Shown here: positions 24,439 to 28,201 of the stretch, one piece after another
Layout of the letters: every line of letters begins with the position of its first letter
Numbering within the stretch: position 1 is the stretch's first letter
DNA from: an uncultured Lachnospiraceae bacterium
Lineage (GTDB): Bacteria; Bacillota_A; Clostridia; Lachnospirales; Lachnospiraceae
DNA: 28,201 bases
Reading direction: 5' to 3'
NCBI GenBank assembly: GCA_902780985.1
Contig: CACZHN010000045.1
Coordinates: 1-28,201 of the forward strand
Translations under genes and position numbers: made by a program
Notes under the pieces: generated by a model
What the model was told of the DNA's origin: nothing
Seen by the model: only the letters and a program-made list of their open reading frames with translations
The model's database searches: none

Positions 24439-25290
24439 ATGTACTTTCTGGAGATACTTAAGGTTATTTTTGTAGGAATTGTTGAGGGAATTACCGAGTG
24501 GCTTCCTATAAGCAGCACAGGACACATGCTTCTCGTTGATGAGTTTCTCAAGATGAGAATGAGAGAGGACTTCCGGGAAATGTTTCTCGTAGTCATACAG
24601 CTGGGCGCAATCCTGGCGGTCGTATTTCTCTATTGGGATAAGCTGTGGCCGTTTAAACGTTCGACCAAGAAGGGTCAGGAAGGTACTATCACCGTTAATA
24701 AAAAAATCTTACAGCTCTGGATAAGAGTCATTATCGCAACCATACCGGCAGCGATCATCGGACTTCTTCTGGATGACTGGATGGATGAGCATATGCATAA
24801 GCCATGGATCATCGCTATATTCCTTATTTTATACGGTGTATGGTTTATCTGGGTGGAAGAAAGAAACAGACGCCGCCGTCCGAGAGTTAAGAAGCTTCTC
24901 AAGGTTACATATCTGGATGCTCTTAAAATGGGACTTTTCCAGTGTCTGTCAATCATACCGGGAACATCAAGATCCGGTGCGACCATTATCGGAGGTCTTG
25001 AGACAGGCCTTTCAAGAAGAGTTGCCGCTGAGTATACATTCTTCATGGGAATTCCGATCATGTTCGGATGGAGCGTTGTAAAACTTATAAAGTTCGGCTT
25101 CCATTATACATTCTTTGAATTCTTCGAACTGATACTGGGAATGGTAGTTGCGTTTGTTGTATCACTTCTCGTTATCAAGTTCCTTATGGATTATATAAAG
25201 AAGCATAACTTCAAGTTATTCGGTTTCTACAGAATAGGACTCGGTGCACTGGTACTTATCGTATTCGCTATCAAAGCTATAGCAGGCTAG
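24439..25290 (+). CDS. uppP: undecaprenyl-diphosphatase UppP (BacA)
   Basis: A 283-aa membrane phosphatase recycling undecaprenyl diphosphate to the monophosphate carrier for wall and polysaccharide synthesis; it also gives bacitracin tolerance. The motif EGITEWLPISSTGH (residues 16-29) and PGTSRSGATIIGG hold the catalytic Glu, Ser and Arg. About eight hydrophobic segments are visible. It lies 21 nt after the exporter ATPase gene, and the two fit functionally because exported glycans ride on the same lipid carrier. Confidence 0.96.
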   Translation: MYFLEILKVIFVGIVEGITEWLPISSTGHMLLVDEFLKMRMREDFREMFLVVIQLGAILAVVFLYWDKLWPFKRSTKKGQEGTITVNKKILQLWIRVIIATIPAAIIGLLLDDWMDEHMHKPWIIAIFLILYGVWFIWVEERNRRRRPRVKKLLKVTYLDALKMGLFQCLSIIPGTSRSGATIIGGLETGLSRRVAAEYTFFMGIPIMFGWSVVKLIKFGFHYTFFEFFELILGMVVAFVVSLLVIKFLMDYIKKHNFKLFGFYRIGLGALVLIVFAIKAIAG

Positions 25291-25331
25291 GAACCGGATT
25301 GTAAAATCGACATACATATAAGGATAGAAAG

Positions 25332-26069
25332 ATGAAAGCACGTCTTGATAAGATCCTTGCAGATTCAGGTCTCGGAACGAGAAGCTCGGTCCGGGACCTT
25401 ATTAAGTCAGGGACGGTAAAAATAAACGGGGTATCCGAGAAGGATGCCGGAAGAAAAGTGGATACCGATACGGATGAGATATCCGTCCTGGGAGAGCTGA
25501 TAGACTTCAGGGACAAGGTCTATTACATGCTTAACAAACCTGCGGGAGTCATAACCGCCACAGAGGATAAAAAACAGACCACGGTTATAGACCTTATTAA
25601 AGATAAGAAGAGAAGAGACCTTTTTCCGGTGGGAAGGCTGGATAAGGATACGGTGGGACTGCTCATCATTACAAATGACGGAGATCTGGCTCACAGACTT
25701 CTGGCTCCGGGAAAGCATGTGAAGAAAACCTATCTCGTAAAAGTGGACGGAGCAATCACCGAGGAAGTGCGCCGGGGCATATGCGAAGGCGTGGATATAG
25801 GAGATGAGAAGCTCACCGCTCCGGCAGAACTTGCCGAGATCCGTGTGATGGAAGAAGCAGAGGAAGGCTCATGCGTAACTCAGGCGGAAATAACCATCAC
25901 GGAAGGCAGATACCACGAGATAAAGAGAATGTTCGAAGCCTTCGGGCTGAATGTTATATATCTGAAGAGACTGTCCATGGGCTGCCTTAAACTTGACCCC
26001 GAACTTGAAGAAGGACAGTGGAAGATTCTCGGTGAAGATGAAATAAAGAAGCTTTCCGAGAAATGTTAG
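25332..26069 (+). CDS. rsuA: rRNA pseudouridine synthase, RsuA family
   Basis: A 245-aa enzyme. Residues 1-50 form an S4 RNA-binding domain (RLDKILADSGLGTRSSVRDL). The catalytic domain has VGRLDKDTVGLLIITNDG with Asp104 as the nucleophile. LAHRLLAPGKHVKKTYLV and GRYHEIKRMFEAFG fit the RsuA/RluB/RluE group. YYMLNKPAGVITAT favours RsuA (16S Psi516), but RluB cannot be excluded. It lies 41 nt after uppP, so it may be co-transcribed. Confidence 0.9.
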   Translation: MKARLDKILADSGLGTRSSVRDLIKSGTVKINGVSEKDAGRKVDTDTDEISVLGELIDFRDKVYYMLNKPAGVITATEDKKQTTVIDLIKDKKRRDLFPVGRLDKDTVGLLIITNDGDLAHRLLAPGKHVKKTYLVKVDGAITEEVRRGICEGVDIGDEKLTAPAELAEIRVMEEAEEGSCVTQAEITITEGRYHEIKRMFEAFGLNVIYLKRLSMGCLKLDPELEEGQWKILGEDEIKKLSEKC

Positions 26070-26078
26070 GAATAATGC

Positions 26079-26107
26079 TTGACGAATAGAATCATGTATG
26101 TTATCCT
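26079..26107 (+). promoter_or_regulatory. sigma-A promoter for rpmG-secE-nusG-rplKA
   Basis: TTGACG at 26079-26084 and TATCCT at 26102-26107 are separated by 17 nt, with an extended -10 TG at 26099-26100. The leader would be about 75 nt, with T-rich and A-rich stretches before rpmG. Confidence 0.75.
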
Positions 26108-26190
26108 AACACTTGCGTTTTTAGCGCTTTTTTTGTAGTGCCAAGACGCAAAAGGCAAAAAAGTTGACGAAAAAAATGGAGGTGACAGTT

Positions 26191-26340
26191 GTGCGCGTAA
26201 AAATCACACTCGCATGTCAGGATTGCAAACAGCGTAATTACAACCTGACTAAGGACAAGAAGCTTCATCCGGACAGGATGGAAACAAAGAAGTATTGTAA
26301 GTTCTGCAAGCAGCATACAATGCACAAGGAAACCAAGTAA
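26191..26340 (+). CDS. rpmG: 50S ribosomal protein L33
   Basis: A 49-aa ribosomal protein of the zinc-binding (C+) type, with Cys pairs in ACQDC and YCKFC, and the family end HTMHKETK. It starts with GTG at 26191, and GGAGG at 26178-26182 lies 8 nt upstream. An in-frame ATG at 26176 overlaps that site and is not preferred. It heads the secE-nusG-rplK run, a common Firmicutes order. Confidence 0.95.
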   Translation: MRVKITLACQDCKQRNYNLTKDKKLHPDRMETKKYCKFCKQHTMHKETK

Positions 26341-26373
26341 TAAGAGGATTCAGTAGATCAAAGAGGTGAAAGT

Positions 26374-26577
26374 ATGTCAGATAAAAAACAGGCATCACCT
26401 TCTCTTAAGAGAAGCTGGTTTCAGGAACTTAAGTCAGAGTTTGGCAAGATCACATGGCCGACAAAGAAGAAGCTTGGCAGAGAAACAGTAGTAGTACTTG
26501 TTATTGCAATTCTTCTTGGTTGTATCATAGCAATCGTTGATGGACTTCTGAAGTCCGGTCTTGCATTATTATGGTAG
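26374..26577 (+). CDS. secE: preprotein translocase subunit SecE
   Basis: A 67-aa single-span subunit that clamps the SecY channel. It has the amphipathic EFGKITWPTKKKLGRETV motif followed by one hydrophobic span (VVLVIAILLGCIIAIVDGLL). GAGGTGAAA precedes the ATG. The size is normal for Gram-positive SecE. Confidence 0.96.
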   Translation: MSDKKQASPSLKRSWFQELKSEFGKITWPTKKKLGRETVVVLVIAILLGCIIAIVDGLLKSGLALLW

Positions 26578-26588
26578 GCGGTGATCAT

Positions 26589-27296
26589 ATGGCAGAAGAA
26601 AAGACAATCGGCATTGATGAAGAAAACATTGAAGAAACAGCTGAAGCTACAGTAGAGGAAACAGTTGAAGCAGTTGTTGAAGAAACAGCTGAAGCTGCTG
26701 CTGAAGAGACAGCAGAAGCAGATGCGCCGAAGCGTCCGGTTTCTTCCAATGTAAAGCAGAACGGTGACAACGAACCACACTGGTACGTTGTACATACTTA
26801 TTCCGGATACGAGAATTACGAGAATAAGGTTAAAGCTGATATCGAGAAAACCATCGAGAACAGAAGACTTGAGGATCAGATGTTTGAGGTAATGGTACCG
26901 CTCCAGGATGTACTGGAGACAAAGAAGGACGGTTCCAAAAAGGTCGTATCCAAGAAGATTTTCCCTGGATATGTACTGGTTCACATGATCAAGAACGATG
27001 TAACATGGTACGTTGTAAGAAATACACGTGGTGTTACTGGTTTCGTAGGACCGGGATCCGAACCTGTGCCTCTTACAAGCGAAGAAATGAGAAAACTTGG
27101 CGTAAGAATAGACGACTACGTGATCGATGTAGAAGTCGATGATACCATCAAGGTCATCAGAGGAGCTTGGGAAGGTACCATAGCAAAGATTAAGTCTATC
27201 AGCCGTACAAAGGAAACAGTTACGATCGAGATAGATATCTTTGGCCGTTCAACAGATGTTGAAATCGGTTTAGGTGATATTCAGAAGTTAGATTAG
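26589..27296 (+). CDS. nusG: transcription elongation/antitermination factor NusG with acidic repeat extension
   Basis: A 235-aa NusG; the classical protein has about 175-180 aa. The NGN domain starts at WYVVHTYSGYENYENKV (about residue 61) and contains FPGYVLVHM and NTRGVTGFVG. The KOW domain is near VIRGAWEGTIAKIKSI. Residues 15-46 form four tandem octapeptides (EETAEATV, EETVEAVV, EETAEAAA, EETAEADA), a strongly acidic low-complexity N-terminal tail. ATG 26589 is chosen because AGGCGGTG lies just upstream; the ATG at 26571 overlaps secE. It acts on RNA polymerase. Confidence 0.95.
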   Translation: MAEEKTIGIDEENIEETAEATVEETVEAVVEETAEAAAEETAEADAPKRPVSSNVKQNGDNEPHWYVVHTYSGYENYENKVKADIEKTIENRRLEDQMFEVMVPLQDVLETKKDGSKKVVSKKIFPGYVLVHMIKNDVTWYVVRNTRGVTGFVGPGSEPVPLTSEEMRKLGVRIDDYVIDVEVDDTIKVIRGAWEGTIAKIKSISRTKETVTIEIDIFGRSTDVEIGLGDIQKLD

Positions 27297-27323
27297 TGGA
27301 AGGGAAAAACCCGATAATACCAC
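27296..27323 (+). promoter_or_regulatory. ribosomal protein L1 binding-site-like leader, copy 1 (before rplK)
   Basis: GTGG (27296-27299), AAGGG, A5 loop, CCC (27310-27312), GATAATA, CCAC (27320-27323). The outer GTGG/CCAC and inner GGG/CCC helices with the GATAATA asymmetric side resemble the L1-binding hairpin of 23S rRNA (GGUGGGAG with GAAAUACCACC). The rplK ribosome site AGGAGG follows directly, so L1 binding would block translation. L1 autoregulation of L11-L1 mRNA is well known in bacteria. Confidence 0.75.
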
Positions 27324-27340
27324 ATAGGAGGTAATTAAAA

Positions 27341-27698
27341 ATGGCTAAGAAAGTCACAGGATACATCAAATTACAGATACCTGCAGGAAAGGCAACTCCT
27401 GCTCCACCCAGCAGATCAGGGAGATCTTATCATCCCTGTAGTTATCACTGTATACGCAGACAGAAGCTTTTCATTTATCACAAAGACTCCTCCTGCAGCA
27501 GTTCTTATCAAGAAGGCTTGCAAGATCCAGAAGGCGTCAGGTGAACCTAACAAGAAGAAGGTAGCTAAGATCACAAAGGCTCAGGTTCAGGAAATCGCTG
27601 AACTGAAGATGAAGGATCTTAACGCTGCATCAATCGAGTCTGCTTGCAGCATGATCGCCGGAACAGCACGTTCTATGGGCGTTGAAGTAGTAGACTAA
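27341..27698 (+). pseudogene. rplK: 50S ribosomal protein L11, internal 68-nt deletion with frameshift
   Basis: The start reads [20 protein letters not shown] and the match continues to Pro23. From 27425 the next frame continues [20 protein letters not shown] and runs unbroken to the normal L11 end, [10 protein letters not shown], with stop at 27696-27698. The conserved stretch of 23 codons between them (normally the GPALGQHGVNI region) is absent, less one extra base, so 68 nt are missing. Both remaining parts are perfectly conserved. L11 is normally present and conserved, so an assembly artefact is likely. As given, translation would stop at 27544. Confidence 0.9.
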
Positions 27699-27732
27699 TA
27701 ACAGGTATCAGATGTTTAATAGAATCTAATAG

Positions 27733-27764
27733 GTGGAAGGAGGTCGCTCCTCCGATAATACCAC
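27733..27764 (+). promoter_or_regulatory. ribosomal protein L1 binding-site-like leader, copy 2 (before rplA)
   Basis: GTGG (27733-27736), AA, GGAGG (27739-27743), 5-nt loop, CCTCC (27749-27753), GATAATA, CCAC (27761-27764). It has the same layout and the same GATAATACCAC side as copy 1, with a stronger inner helix. The rplA ribosome site AGGAGG begins at 27765, directly after the element. This suggests L1 represses its own gene separately from rplK. Confidence 0.75.
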
Positions 27765-27780
27765 AGGAGGTATAATAGTA

Positions 27781-28201
27781 ATGAAAAAAGGTAGAAGATA
27801 TTTAGAAGTTGCAAATAGAAGTTGCAAAGCTTGTAGAGAAGACAAAACTTTACGATCTTGACGAGGCTGCTCAGCTTATTAAGCAGACATCAAATGCAAA
27901 GTTCGACGAGACAATCGAAGCTCACCTTAAGCTCGGTGTTGATGGACGTCACGCTGATCAGCAGGTACGTGGTGCCGTTGTTCTTCCTCACGGAACAGGT
28001 AAGGACGTTAAGGTTCTCGTATTTGCAAAGGGCGATAAGGTAGATCAGGCTCTTGCTGCTGGCGCAGATTACGCTGGTGGAGATGAGCTTGTTCCAAAGA
28101 TCCAGAACGAAGGATGGCTTGACTTCGATGTTGTTATTGCAACACCTGATATGATGGGCGTTGTTGGACGTCTCGGACGTGTACTCGGACCTAAGGGTCT
28201 C
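27781..28201 (+). pseudogene. rplA: 50S ribosomal protein L1, frameshifted by a 13-bp tandem duplication; 3' end outside window
   Basis: The ATG frame begins [11 protein letters not shown] and then breaks. TAGAAGTTGCAAA is present twice in a row (27803-27815 and 27816-27828). Removing one copy restores [18 protein letters not shown] and a continuous L1 frame to the window edge, including [20 protein letters not shown]. As given, the first frame stops at about 27869. L1 is widely conserved and the rest is intact, so this looks like a sequence or assembly error. The C-terminus is beyond the window. Confidence 0.9.
27803..27828 (+). repeat. 13-bp perfect tandem duplication inside rplA
   Basis: Two adjacent copies of TAGAAGTTGCAAA. 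The unit length of 13 is not a multiple of three and shifts the L1 frame by one. Confidence 0.97.

Noticed and set aside
26341..26373. tRNA-Trp gene between rpmG and secE, common in relatives
   Set aside because: The gap is only 33 nt.
27341..28201. Programmed frameshifting in rplK and rplA
   Set aside because: rplK lacks 23 conserved codons and rplA has an exact duplication, and no slippery heptamer is seen; neither could be repaired by ribosome slippage alone.
1..28201. CRISPR arrays, insertion sequences or prophage genes
   Set aside because: No spaced direct repeats, transposase or phage frames were seen; all coding regions are ordinary chromosomal genes.

Overview
The window looks like a Firmicutes chromosome of the Lachnospiraceae type (Butyrivibrio/Roseburia-like). 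This rests on a lipid-anchored GH10 xylanase next to a hexuronate-pathway kinase, a SufCBDSU operon, a DnaD plus DnaC/DnaI primosome pair, the rpmG-secE-nusG-rplK-rplA order, AGGAGG-type ribosome sites and AGA/GGA-rich codon use. Genus assignment is inference. No gene-free stretch exceeds about 260 bases, and I saw no IS element, CRISPR array, tRNA or rRNA.

Layout. 1-3135 (+): the 3' end of a KDG kinase gene, then a large modular xylanase. 3125-7520 (+): a three-gene unit with its own promoter and a hairpin leader. It encodes an Hsp70-like protein fused to a GrpE domain, an SbcD/YhaO-like phosphoesterase that has lost nearly all its metal ligands, and a short YhaN/SbcC-like ATPase with two membrane spans and damaged signature and Walker B motifs. 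All three seem to be degenerate relatives of known enzymes, and this is the best candidate here for an undescribed system. A clear terminator follows. 7602-8462 (+): amidohydrolase. 8526-13503 (+): sufCBDS and a frameshifted sufU, then, with only a 17-nt gap and no terminator, an amino-acid ABC importer (13521-15927) that could plausibly supply cystine or cysteine to SufS.

15928-19475 (-): a 74-nt hairpin separates the convergent units; the minus-strand operon reads dnaD-like, dnaC/dnaI-like, divergent prs, from a strong promoter at 19447-19475. 19569-21067 (-): murC with its terminator and a small group of DnaA-box-like 9-mers just beyond its stop codon. 21196-26069 (+): ilvE with a good promoter and overlapping dyad, a small lipoprotein, a polysaccharide/teichoic-acid type ABC exporter, uppP and an RsuA-family pseudouridine synthase. 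26079-end (+): rpmG-secE-nusG-rplK-rplA with a strong promoter and two copies of an L1-binding-site-like leader.

Three normally indispensable genes are broken as given: sufU lacks about 40 nt plus frame, rplK lacks 68 nt plus frame, and rplA carries an exact 13-bp tandem duplication. Their residual frames are otherwise perfectly conserved, so assembly or sequencing error is more likely than real loss. Anyone using this window should treat these three loci with caution.
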